A stretch of 64,000 nucleotides of DNA. Origin: Pseudomonadota bacterium. Lineage in GTDB: Bacteria > Pseudomonadota > Alphaproteobacteria > SHVP01. The first letter of the stretch is position 1, and each line of letters begins with the position of its first letter. The notes under the pieces are model-generated. The model saw nothing but the letters and a program-made list of their open reading frames with translations, was not told the origin of the DNA and made no database searches. Made by a program: the position numbers and the translations under genes. The DNA is taken from the NCBI GenBank assembly GCA_027622715.1, contig JAQBYN010000003.1, forward strand, positions 1-64,000. Direction: 5' to 3'. Of this stretch, positions 26,240-34,951 are shown piece after piece.

Positions 26240-27339
26240 GACCGTTCGGATTCGCCATCGGCGTATCAGCCGCGGTGCATCTTACTGCGGCGGGCGCTTT
26301 TCTGGTTGGTCTGCCGGTTCCTGCGCCTGACGCTTATCCCGAAGTAATCGTCACCGACGTTGTATTCGAGACACCGCGCGACGAGATGAGCGAGGCCTCG
26401 CCGGCAGCGACTGCTGTGAGCTCGACGGCCTCGAATGCCGCAGAGGTCGGTGAGAGGGAGACCGCACCGGAAATGGCGGCCCTCGGCGCCGTTCAACACG
26501 AGGCGGTGGAGACGCCGTCGCCGCTTGCGCCGGCGGCGGGTGTTCAGCCCGATGAGACTGCCTTGAAGGCGCCGTTTGCTGAATCAATTCCGGAACCGGC
26601 TTTTGACAGCGTCGTGCCGGGCCCTAGGGAGCCCGACGCGGGGTCCTCGGCGGTGCTCGATCAGGTCGCCTTGCTGCCGGTCGATGCGGCGTCGGCTGCA
26701 GAACCCAGCAGCGAGGAAGAGCCTGAATGGACCGGTATCGTGCCGCGCGTTAAGCCGTTGCCGCCATTGCCCCGCCAGGAAACTGCGGTGGTCGCCGAGA
26801 CGAATCTGCCGGATGCTAGCGTTGCGGGCCCATTCGGTCCCGTCGATACACTGCAAATCGACGAGATGGTATCGCGGGTCGACGATCAGCCCGTTCATCC
26901 GCAAGCCGAAACGCGAAACGCCGAGCGGGTGGATGAGATCGCAATGGTCGCGCCCAACGATGACGCCAGCATCCCGCCGGGCCAAACTACCGCACCGCCG
27001 CGACATGCCGACCCGTCGTTCGGCAACGGGCCGCCGAAATATCCGTATGCGGCGCGACGGCGCGGCATGCAAGGCCGGGTCCTAATCGAGGTGCGTGTTG
27101 ATCGCGAAGGCGAGGTTCGCGAGGCACTTCTTGCATCATCAAGCGGCTATCGGATACTCGATCGTGCGGCGCTCGAGGCCGTCAGGCATTGGACCTTCGC
27201 CCCAGCCCGACGCGGCGACCGACCCGTCGAGTCGACCATCACCGTGCCGATCGTTTTCAAGCTCGAGCAGGACGCTGTAGTCGCCCAGGATCAGCCGCGC
27301 GATATCGCGGACGGTGACGGCGGCGGCCCGCGCCGCTAG
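26236..27339 (+). CDS. tonB: TonB-family energy transducer dedicated to the B12 operon
   Basis: A 367-residue TonB protein: one N-terminal membrane anchor (about 5-24), a long Pro/Glu/Ala-rich periplasmic linker (about 30-250) and a C-terminal TonB domain starting near GNGPPKYPYAARRRGMQG and continuing through LIEVRVDREGEVREALLASS and AVRHWTFAPARRGD. It would transmit proton-motive force to BtuB. It is the last gene of the riboswitch operon, overlapping btuD by 4 bp. No exbB/exbD is nearby, so it must use an ExbBD pair encoded elsewhere. A short Gly/Arg-rich tail follows the domain. Confidence 0.92.
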   Translation: MRPFGFAIGVSAAVHLTAAGAFLVGLPVPAPDAYPEVIVTDVVFETPRDEMSEASPAATAVSSTASNAAEVGERETAPEMAALGAVQHEAVETPSPLAPAAGVQPDETALKAPFAESIPEPAFDSVVPGPREPDAGSSAVLDQVALLPVDAASAAEPSSEEEPEWTGIVPRVKPLPPLPRQETAVVAETNLPDASVAGPFGPVDTLQIDEMVSRVDDQPVHPQAETRNAERVDEIAMVAPNDDASIPPGQTTAPPRHADPSFGNGPPKYPYAARRRGMQGRVLIEVRVDREGEVREALLASSSGYRILDRAALEAVRHWTFAPARRGDRPVESTITVPIVFKLEQDAVVAQDQPRDIADGDGGGPRR

Positions 27340-27377
27340 TCTCGACCTATGTTGGGAACGGTGTTGGTGGAGGGATC

Positions 27378-29696
27378 TTGAAAGCAGGATTGGGAGAGGC
27401 TGTTGCGCGGACGGAGGACGAGCGATTCTTGTCCGGGCGAGGCCGCTTTACCGACGATCACGCGCTGCCTGGCGAAGCGCGGGCGGTGGTCCTGAGGTCG
27501 CCCCACGCCGCCGCGAAAATTCGCCGCATCGACACGACGGCGGCGCTTGCCCTGCCCGGCGTGCTGGTGGTTTTGACCGGCAGCGACATCGTTGCAGCCG
27601 GCATCGGCACCGCGCCCTCGATGGTCGCCTACGAACGACCCGACGGCGGCGCGATGTTCAGAGCGCCGCGGTATCCGCTCGTGATCGACGGGCAGGTGCG
27701 GCACGTCGGCGATGCGGTTGCCTTCATTGTCGCGGAGACGCTCGAGGGCGCCCATGCGGCGGCAGAGGCCATCGTGATCGACTATGACCCGCAAAGCGCC
27801 GTTACCGACCCGCTTGTCGCGCTCCAGCCGGGCGCGGTGGCGGTCTGGGAAGGCTGCCGGGACAACACGTCATTTCGGTTTGAGGCAGGAGACAAGTCGG
27901 CCGTGGACGCGGCGTTTGCCCGCGCGGATCATGTGACAAGCTTGGATTTCGTTATCAACCGCGTGTCGGCGGCCCCAATGGAGCCGCGCGCCGCCGTCGC
28001 CGACTACGACCAGACGAGCGACCGCCTTGTGCTCTATTGCGGGGTTCAGAATCCCCACGCGATGCGGCGCATCTTGGCGGCCCAATTTTTGAATATTCCA
28101 GAAACTCAGTTGCGCGTTGTCAGCCCCGATATGGGCGGCGCGTTCGGCATGCGATCCTCGCCTTATCCCGAGCTCGCGCTGGTTTTGCACGCGGCGCGCC
28201 TGTTGCGGCGGCCGGTTCGGTGGACCATTGAGCGCTCGGAAGCGTTCGTCGCCGATGATCAGGCGCGGGACAATCGGACCCACGGCGAACTTGCGCTCAC
28301 CAAAGACGGCACTTTTCTGGCGTTGCGGGTACGAACCGTGGCGGCCCTTGGTGCCTACGTCGCGATGGGTGGGGCGGGTCCCGCGACCATGAACATCGGC
28401 GGCCTTGCCGGTGTGTACCGAACACCGGCGATCCACGTCGAGGTGTTGGGCGTGCTGACCAACACGCCGTCGACGTCGGCCTATCGAGGGGCGGGGCGCC
28501 CGGAGGCCTCGTACACGATTGAGCGGTTGATTGACGCGGCAGCGCGGGAGATGGGAATCGATCGCATTGCGTTGCGGCGGCGCAATACGATCTCGCCCGC
28601 CGAAATGCCGTTCAAAACCGGCTTGGTATTTACCTACGATTGTGGCGCGTTCGAACAGAATATGGATTTGGCGCTGGAAGCGATCGACCATCCGGGTCTT
28701 GGAGAGCGTGCAGCGGCGTCGCGCAAGAACGGAAAGTTGCGCGGGTTTGGGATGGCCAACGTGATTGAACGCTCCGCCGCGCTTGGTGAGGAGACCGCTG
28801 AAATTCGTTTCGATCCGTCGGGTGGGATCACACTTCTCATGGGCACCCATTCGCATGGTCAGGGACATGAAACCGTGTTCCGGCAACTGTTGTCGGGCAA
28901 ACTGGGATTGGATTTCGAGAGTGTCCATTACGTTCAGGGCGACACCGACCTTGTTGCCCACGGATTCGGAACATTTGGATCGCGCTCGTCAGGGTTGGGT
29001 GGCGCCGCGCTGGAACGGGCGGCTGACAAAATTATTGAAAAGTGCCGGTTGATCGTGGCCCACGCGATGGAAGCAGACCCGTCGGATATCGAGTTTGACG
29101 GTGGTGTGTTCTCGGTGGCGGGGACCGATCGGCGAACCACGCTCGGAGAGGCGGCGAAAAAAGCGTATGCGACTGCCAGTCTGCCCCCAGGCATGGAGCC
29201 GGGGCTGCACGAAAGGGCCGCGTTTTCGCCGGTTGGCGCGACGTTCCCCAATGGATGCCACGCCTGCGAGGTGGAGATCGATCCCGAAACGGGCGCGCTC
29301 CAAATCTTACGGTATGTGGTCGTGGACGACGTCGGCACGGTCATGAATCCGTTGCTGCTCAAGGGGCAAATACATGGCGGCGTCGCCCAGGGCGTCGGCC
29401 AGATCAACATGGAAGGTATCGTTTGGGACGGCGAGACCGGGCAACAGCTCTCAGGGTCGTTTATGGATTACTGCATGCCGCGGGCGCTCGATTTCCCATT
29501 CTTTAATGTTCACAGCAACCCGGTGCCGACCGCCCTGAACCCGCTTGGTATCAAGGGTGCGGGCGAAGCGGGTACCGTCGGCGCGATGCCTTGCCTGATG
29601 AACGCAATTATCGACGCGCTTGGCGCACGGGGCGTTCACGACTTAGATATGCCGGCGACGCCGCATCGGATTTGGCGCGCGTTACAGGGAAGCTAG
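27378..29696 (+). CDS. xanthine dehydrogenase family molybdopterin-binding subunit, form II CoxL-like
   Basis: A 772-residue large subunit of the molybdenum hydroxylase family. The signature loop reads AYRGAGR (368-374), the form II pattern, not the AYRCSFR loop of true CO dehydrogenase. The Mo-site Glu is kept in GIKGAGEAGTVG (Glu730), and MGGAFGMRSSPYPE and GTHSHGQGHETVF are the usual cofactor-contact blocks. It should hydroxylate an unknown heterocycle or aldehyde. No FAD or [2Fe-2S] subunit gene is adjacent, unlike normal coxMSL sets. The start is TTG, supported by GGAGGG 4 nt upstream. It begins 38 bp after tonB and its stop overlaps the convergent EAL gene at CTAG. Confidence 0.9.
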   Translation: MKAGLGEAVARTEDERFLSGRGRFTDDHALPGEARAVVLRSPHAAAKIRRIDTTAALALPGVLVVLTGSDIVAAGIGTAPSMVAYERPDGGAMFRAPRYPLVIDGQVRHVGDAVAFIVAETLEGAHAAAEAIVIDYDPQSAVTDPLVALQPGAVAVWEGCRDNTSFRFEAGDKSAVDAAFARADHVTSLDFVINRVSAAPMEPRAAVADYDQTSDRLVLYCGVQNPHAMRRILAAQFLNIPETQLRVVSPDMGGAFGMRSSPYPELALVLHAARLLRRPVRWTIERSEAFVADDQARDNRTHGELALTKDGTFLALRVRTVAALGAYVAMGGAGPATMNIGGLAGVYRTPAIHVEVLGVLTNTPSTSAYRGAGRPEASYTIERLIDAAAREMGIDRIALRRRNTISPAEMPFKTGLVFTYDCGAFEQNMDLALEAIDHPGLGERAAASRKNGKLRGFGMANVIERSAALGEETAEIRFDPSGGITLLMGTHSHGQGHETVFRQLLSGKLGLDFESVHYVQGDTDLVAHGFGTFGSRSSGLGGAALERAADKIIEKCRLIVAHAMEADPSDIEFDGGVFSVAGTDRRTTLGEAAKKAYATASLPPGMEPGLHERAAFSPVGATFPNGCHACEVEIDPETGALQILRYVVVDDVGTVMNPLLLKGQIHGGVAQGVGQINMEGIVWDGETGQQLSGSFMDYCMPRALDFPFFNVHSNPVPTALNPLGIKGAGEAGTVGAMPCLMNAIIDALGARGVHDLDMPATPHRIWRALQGS

Positions 29697-30880
29697 CTCG
29701 CCGCGAACCGGTTGAGATCCAGCGAGCGCCCAAGAATCCGCGATAGCTCTCCTGGAGGGACGGGCGGCGAGATGAAATATCCCTGCGCACAGTCGCAACC
29801 GATTCTGGTCAGGTAGTCGTATGCAGCTTGGGTTTCGACACCCTCCGCGCAGACGCTAAGGCCAAGGTTGTGCGCGAGATCGACGATGGAGCGCACGATA
29901 TGGGCGGCCTCGTCATCTTCCGGCAGCGAATGGACGAAGGAACGATCGATTTTCAGCTCGCTGAAGGGCATCCGGTAAAGCTGGATGAGCGAAGAGTATC
30001 CCGTGCCAAAGTCGTCGATCGAAAGCTGAATCCCTTTGAGGCGAAATCGCGTCAAGATGTCCATCGACATCGGGACATCCTGCATGGCGCCGGTCTCGGT
30101 CAGCTCCAGCGTTAAGTACGATGGTGGGATGCCCCCCTCAGTCAAGATTGCGTTAATCGTGTCCGGGAGGGTGATATCGGTGAGCAGTTCGGGCGAGAGA
30201 TTGACGGCGGCCGAGATCAGATGCCCGGCTTCGTGCCAGGTCTTCAAGTCACCGATTAGACGTTGGATCATTTCAAGCGTCAGCGCGAGAATCGATCCAG
30301 ATTCTTCGGCGATCGAAATGTAGCGGGCGGGGCCAACCAGTCCGATGTGGGGATGGTTCCAACGAGATAAGACTTCGACCCCCATGACAGTCGCCGTCTG
30401 CTGCCGGTTGGGAAGCACAATCTTGGGCTGATAGTAGTTGACCAGCTCCCCCCTTTTGATTCCTTCGGCGAGGCGTTGGGCGTCGATAATGGTAGCCGGT
30501 GACCCGGCCCCCTTGCCGAGCAAATCTCGCAGGCTGGCGACCGAGAAAGGCTTTCTCAGATAGCCAGCAATCTCAAGTTCGAGGTTGGCGGCAATTCGTT
30601 CGGCGGACCGGAGCGTTCGGTCGTCCATCCCGCTCATGAGGATTATCTTCGACCGAGCACCGAGACTAGCGAGGCGGCGCAGCACCTCGACGCCGTCGCA
30701 GTCCGGCATCACCAGGTCCAGCATGATCACGTCGGGTGCGGCGACGGTGAAATGTTCCCAGAATTCAGCGCCGTTGCCGCCTGTCCGAACCGAAAACCCC
30801 ATGGATTCGGCTACTTCCTCAACAATGCTAAGGATGCCCGGTTCGTCGTCTGCAGCAAGAAGGGTTAGTGGTCCGCCCAT
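29693..30880 (-). CDS. response regulator with EAL (c-di-GMP phosphodiesterase) domain
   Basis: A 395-residue REC-EAL protein. The receiver (1-125) has Asp11/Asp12, phospho-acceptor Asp55, Ser83 and Lys110. The EAL domain (about 133-390) begins YYQPKI, has EVL (169-171) in place of EAL but keeps the metal-binding Glu, and then shows NLSPELL, LELTETGAM, IDDFGTGYSS, LKIDRSFV, CAEGVET and AQGYF, so it should be an active c-di-GMP phosphodiesterase. Phosphorylation by the nearby kinase would tune turnover. The start codon has AGAGG immediately before it, closer than ideal. It is third in a kinase, LuxR-type regulator, EAL regulator series on the minus strand. Confidence 0.92.
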   Translation of the reverse strand: MGGPLTLLAADDEPGILSIVEEVAESMGFSVRTGGNGAEFWEHFTVAAPDVIMLDLVMPDCDGVEVLRRLASLGARSKIILMSGMDDRTLRSAERIAANLELEIAGYLRKPFSVASLRDLLGKGAGSPATIIDAQRLAEGIKRGELVNYYQPKIVLPNRQQTATVMGVEVLSRWNHPHIGLVGPARYISIAEESGSILALTLEMIQRLIGDLKTWHEAGHLISAAVNLSPELLTDITLPDTINAILTEGGIPPSYLTLELTETGAMQDVPMSMDILTRFRLKGIQLSIDDFGTGYSSLIQLYRMPFSELKIDRSFVHSLPEDDEAAHIVRSIVDLAHNLGLSVCAEGVETQAAYDYLTRIGCDCAQGYFISPPVPPGELSRILGRSLDLNRFAAS

Positions 30881-30981
30881 CCTCTCGAAATACCAGCATT
30901 GCCGGTTGGGGGAAACGCGGGGGGGCCCGTAGCGGGCAACGTGAATTACTTATGGGCGGCAGGTTTTCCGCGGGTTTTGGC

Positions 30982-31611
30982 CTAGGGGTCCTGCCGCTGA
31001 ATGCCGGCATCAATGGCGGTCTGGACCAGCCCGGCGATCGACGAGGCCTCCATTTTCTTCATCATACGCATCCGTTGCACCTCAACGGTCCGCGGCGAGG
31101 TATCGAGGGCTCTGGCAATTTCCTTGTTGGACAATCCGTTCACGACCATTTCCAGGACGGTACGCTCGCGCTCAGTCAGCGAGTCGAGCCGCGCGACGAT
31201 TGCCGTTTTGGTCCGGTGACGCTCGCGGTTCTCCGAATCGACACGGATGCAGTTTTGTATCGAATCAAGCAAGTCCTGTGCGCGGAAAGGTTTTTCAACG
31301 AACTCGTGCGCGCCGGTTCGCATCGCCTCGACCGTCATCGGAATATCTCCGTAACCGGTAAGAACGATCACCGGTGGCGGCACCGGTTGGTCTTGCAGTT
31401 CTTTCTGAATGTCGAGGCCGCTGGTGCCCGGCATGCGCACATCCAGAATCACGCATCCCGGAATCGTTGACTTATACGCAGAAAGGAAATCGTCGCCATT
31501 CTCAAAAGTCTGCGATTTCAATCCGACCGTCTTCACCAAGTCGACGATGATCTGCCGAACACCTTCGTCATCATCGACCACAAAGACAGTCGCCGCGCCT
31601 TCGTCGCTCAT
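30982..31611 (-). CDS. FixJ/NarL-type response regulator (REC-LuxR HTH)
   Basis: A 209-residue two-domain regulator. The receiver has VVDDDEG, phospho-acceptor Asp57 (VILDVRMPG), Thr in VLTGYGD and Lys in VEKPF. The LuxR-type helix-turn-helix follows a Q/R-rich linker: LTERERTVLEMVVNGLSNKE and IARALDTSPRTVEVQRMRMM. This is the FixJ/TtrR pattern, a transcription activator once phosphorylated. GAGG lies about 7 nt before the ATG. It starts 31 bp after the hybrid kinase on the same strand, so the kinase is its likely partner. The DNA target is unknown. Confidence 0.93.
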   Translation of the reverse strand: MSDEGAATVFVVDDDEGVRQIIVDLVKTVGLKSQTFENGDDFLSAYKSTIPGCVILDVRMPGTSGLDIQKELQDQPVPPPVIVLTGYGDIPMTVEAMRTGAHEFVEKPFRAQDLLDSIQNCIRVDSENRERHRTKTAIVARLDSLTERERTVLEMVVNGLSNKEIARALDTSPRTVEVQRMRMMKKMEASSIAGLVQTAIDAGIQRQDP

Positions 31612-31642
31612 CTGTTTTCCTCAAATTGCATTCTGACGGCCA

Positions 31643-34600
31643 CTACGCCTGATCCAAGATTGAACGTACACGTTTTGCCAACGCCGTTTTGCTATATGGC
31701 TTCGACAATAGCTCAATACCGGGCCGCAATGCGCCATGTTCCAAGAGCGCGTCTCCCGAGTAACCCGACATAAAGAGCACCTTTGCCCGAGGAAACAGCC
31801 TTCGAATCTCTACGGAGACATCCGGCCCTGACATGCCGCGCGGCAAGACCACATCGGTGACCAACATGTCTAGGTCGGTCAGACTCGCCGCAAGCGCCAC
31901 GGCGGTGGGTCCATCCCCAGCTTGAGTGACATGGTAGCCGAGCGAGGACAAGGCGGCGACGGCGATGTCGCGCACATCGGGGTCGTCTTCGACGACGAGT
32001 AACTTTTCGTTGCCTTCCGGCAATGCGTCCGAGGGTATTTCTCTGGGTGGCTGGATCACCGCCGCGGAGGAAGTAGCAGGCAGCAACAGTCTTACGGTTG
32101 TTCCGACCCCCTCTTTGCTGTCGATCTCAAATTGGCCCCCTGACTGTCCGGCGAATCCATAAACCATGCTGAGCCCCAGGCCGGTGCCGGCACCGGTCGA
32201 TTTTGTCGTGTAGAACGGCTCGATCGCTCTGCTCAAAACGTCAGGGGGCATCCCGTTCCCTTCGTCGATGACTTCGATTAAGACCAACGGACTGCCATTG
32301 CGATCAACTGGCCGGGCCCTCAGCCAAAGCTTTCCTCCCTCCGGCATTGCGTCGCGCGCATTGACCGCCAGATTGAGAAGGGCGTTTTCAAGTTGGTTAC
32401 GATCGACCTGCACCGCCGGCGCAGATTCCACCTTCGTGATGATTTCTATTGTTTCACCGAGTGTGCGCTTCATCAATTGGACGAGTTCAGCGAACAGTGG
32501 CTCGACAAGAAGGGCCTCAGGACGAAGCGCCTGCTTGCGGGAGAATGCGAGGAGTCGCTGAGTGAAGCTGGTGCCGCGCCGTGCCGCGCCGATCGAAGAT
32601 GAAAGAAAGCGCTCGGCATCGTCGTCGGCTTGTTTCTTGGTTTGCAACAGCTCCAGATTACCGATGATCACTGTCAACATGTTGTTGAAGTCGTGAGCGA
32701 TGCCGCCGGTTAGCTGTCCGATGGCATCCATCTTCTGCGCCTGGCGGAGCTGGACTTCCGCTGCGCGCTGCGCGGTCACGTCTGTATTGATGGCACCAAC
32801 ACCCATGAGATCTCCATCACGGTCGCGCACGGCAAAAAGCGATGTCGCAATGCGGCGTGCGTCGCCGTCACCGTCACCGCGTATATAGTTGCGCTCAAAT
32901 TGGTGTGGCCCGTCGCTGCGAAGGACGGTTTCAAGGGCGGTTCCACGGCTGTCGAGGCCGATCTGGTCGAGGGTCATGCCGACCACCGAGCCGGATTGTT
33001 CTGACGCAAAGAACTCCTCGGTCCGCCGGTTGGCGGAACGAATTGTTCCTGCCTCATCAGCAAATAGGATTGCGTTAGGTGAATTGTCGACCAAGGCTGA
33101 AAACTGACCAACACTGCGGCTGGCGACCGCGGCGATCTCTTTTTGCTCGGTCAAATCTTCAATCAGTTCAAAGTGGCCGACGAGCACGCCCTCCGGCGAC
33201 ATATGCGGAACATATGTTGCTTTGATGTCTCTCGTTTGACCGTCAGGGTAAGTGAACTGCGTTTCCAGGTGATTCGCCTCGCCCGTGATTGACACGGACT
33301 GGATCGCTCGGTGGAGTTTTGTTGCCTCCGGTCCAAGAAGTTCTTCGGCGGCCCTGCCGACAATTTCATCAGGCCGCGCGCCAAACCATCTTGCGCACGT
33401 TGCGTTGGCGAAGCGGTATCTCGAATCGGATCCGACATAGGCGATTAGAACGGGTAGTGAATCGGTCACTAGGCGCATCTGGTCGCGGCTTTGTCGGGTC
33501 GCTTCCTCTCGCCGGATGGTATCGGTCACGTCCGTCGCGACGGTCATCATCCCGCCTTCGCGGGTTGGAAAGTTGCGAATCTGGATTGTGCTCCCGTGGC
33601 GGGTGCCGACAATTTCTGGGTTTCCATCCGCCTGAGTGTGCCGGTGAAGAATTCGTTCCACGGCGGTGTCTACATCAGTCGCTTGGTCGCCCATCAAACC
33701 CAATTGCACGGCTTCGCGTACCGCGTCGGGGCGAGCCCGTCCCTGCTCAAAAACGGCCCTGGTTCCCGGAAATATTTCAAAGAACCGTTCGTTGGACAAT
33801 ACGACTTTGCCATCAGCGTCATACAGCATGACGCCTTCGTCCATGCTGAACACAGCATCTTCCAGCCGTCCGTAGGCGTCGCGGGCGGCGCGCTCCATTT
33901 CCTTGAGCTTTGTGACGTCCGAGTAAACGAACGCGGTTCTATTGCCCGCGGTGCTGTTGCGGCGGACCTGGATCCAGCGACTATCCGCTAGGTGCACCAC
34001 AGCTGCCGAGTCCTTGCCCGTCGCCAGCTGGTGGAACGCGGTCCAATCCTTGCCCAGATTCTCGCTGATGGGGGAGGGCTGGATACTGCCTGTCAGAATA
34101 TCCTGGAGGTCGGTACCGCGGACGAGCTCGGTTTCATCGATTCCGAGAATGCGCCCGTATGATCGGTTCCACATGACGAGGTGATTGTCTTCGTCAAACA
34201 GGGCGTACCCGTCAGCAATATCAGATAGATCTAGCCACTCTTGGCGTTCCTCCTTGAACTGCCGCATGAGCGCGTCGCTCTGTGCATGGGCGTCGGTCTC
34301 GCGAACCAGCGTGTCGTAGACCGTTCGGGCAGAAAACAGCATGCCCACGCCAAGAACCAATACGAGGATAGAAATGCCGGCGAAAACTATGTCGGATTGC
34401 AGTGCAAAGTAGACAACCGCCGGGACCAGACTTAGCGCGATGAAGAGGGCGGCGGCGCCCGGGAGCGCAGCGAGTGTGGTGGCGCCGCCGATCGCCATGG
34501 ATGCCACCACAACTAAGATCATAATTTGCAATGCGGGCGTCGCAGACGGGAAAAATGCGATCGTCGATCCCCATAACCCACCTGACAGGCCGGCCCAAAG

Positions 34601-34885
34601 GCGAGCGCGTCTGAGGAATTTTCGGGAAACAGGCCGCGTACGAGGCTTCGAACCGACGCGCAGCCAGCGGTAATAAAGGAAACCGGCGCCCATCAGATGG
34701 AGCATCACCCAGGGTAGGCTCAGATATAGCGGTGCCGTTCCGACGAGTAGTAGCCACAGGGTGGTCGCCGTCGCCGCGGTGATCAGCGCGTTCTTTGGTG
34801 TCTGCCGGGCAAATGTCTCGACCCGAATCTGACTTACCTGAAGGCCAGTCTGGGTCAGCGAGCGTATGATACCGGGGACATCCAT
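31643..34885 (-). CDS. PAS-rich hybrid sensor histidine kinase with receiver domain
   Basis: A protein of about 1080 residues. The N-terminal 200 residues hold five or six membrane segments. Then come several PAS domains (examples begin at LDLSDIADGYALFDEDNHLV, RLEDAVFSMDEGVMLYDADG, DSLPVLIAYVGSDSRYRFAN and LVDNSPNAILFADEAGTIRS). HisKA has GGIAHDFNNML with His731; the ATPase domain shows NLAVNARDAMPEGG and GTGLGLSMVYGF; a C-terminal receiver ends in LSKPYSK. Such kinases sense internal redox, light or ligand signals through PAS cofactors, not readable here. ATG 34885 is used; an in-frame GTG 27 bp upstream is possible. The FixJ-like and REC-EAL genes follow. Confidence 0.92.
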   Translation of the reverse strand: MDVPGIIRSLTQTGLQVSQIRVETFARQTPKNALITAATATTLWLLLVGTAPLYLSLPWVMLHLMGAGFLYYRWLRVGSKPRTRPVSRKFLRRARLWAGLSGGLWGSTIAFFPSATPALQIMILVVVASMAIGGATTLAALPGAAALFIALSLVPAVVYFALQSDIVFAGISILVLVLGVGMLFSARTVYDTLVRETDAHAQSDALMRQFKEERQEWLDLSDIADGYALFDEDNHLVMWNRSYGRILGIDETELVRGTDLQDILTGSIQPSPISENLGKDWTAFHQLATGKDSAAVVHLADSRWIQVRRNSTAGNRTAFVYSDVTKLKEMERAARDAYGRLEDAVFSMDEGVMLYDADGKVVLSNERFFEIFPGTRAVFEQGRARPDAVREAVQLGLMGDQATDVDTAVERILHRHTQADGNPEIVGTRHGSTIQIRNFPTREGGMMTVATDVTDTIRREEATRQSRDQMRLVTDSLPVLIAYVGSDSRYRFANATCARWFGARPDEIVGRAAEELLGPEATKLHRAIQSVSITGEANHLETQFTYPDGQTRDIKATYVPHMSPEGVLVGHFELIEDLTEQKEIAAVASRSVGQFSALVDNSPNAILFADEAGTIRSANRRTEEFFASEQSGSVVGMTLDQIGLDSRGTALETVLRSDGPHQFERNYIRGDGDGDARRIATSLFAVRDRDGDLMGVGAINTDVTAQRAAEVQLRQAQKMDAIGQLTGGIAHDFNNMLTVIIGNLELLQTKKQADDDAERFLSSSIGAARRGTSFTQRLLAFSRKQALRPEALLVEPLFAELVQLMKRTLGETIEIITKVESAPAVQVDRNQLENALLNLAVNARDAMPEGGKLWLRARPVDRNGSPLVLIEVIDEGNGMPPDVLSRAIEPFYTTKSTGAGTGLGLSMVYGFAGQSGGQFEIDSKEGVGTTVRLLLPATSSAAVIQPPREIPSDALPEGNEKLLVVEDDPDVRDIAVAALSSLGYHVTQAGDGPTAVALAASLTDLDMLVTDVVLPRGMSGPDVSVEIRRLFPRAKVLFMSGYSGDALLEHGALRPGIELLSKPYSKTALAKRVRSILDQA

Positions 34886-34951
34886 CGGCCCGATATTGAA
34901 TGCTGGGGTCACGAATTGCCAGTGGTCGTCCTGCCGCCGCGGCGCCCCTAT

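Noticed and set aside
27870-28961. 363-codon open frame antisense to the coxL-type gene
   Set aside because: Arises from high GC in a long gene. No domain, and the sense strand has all molybdenum hydroxylase motifs.
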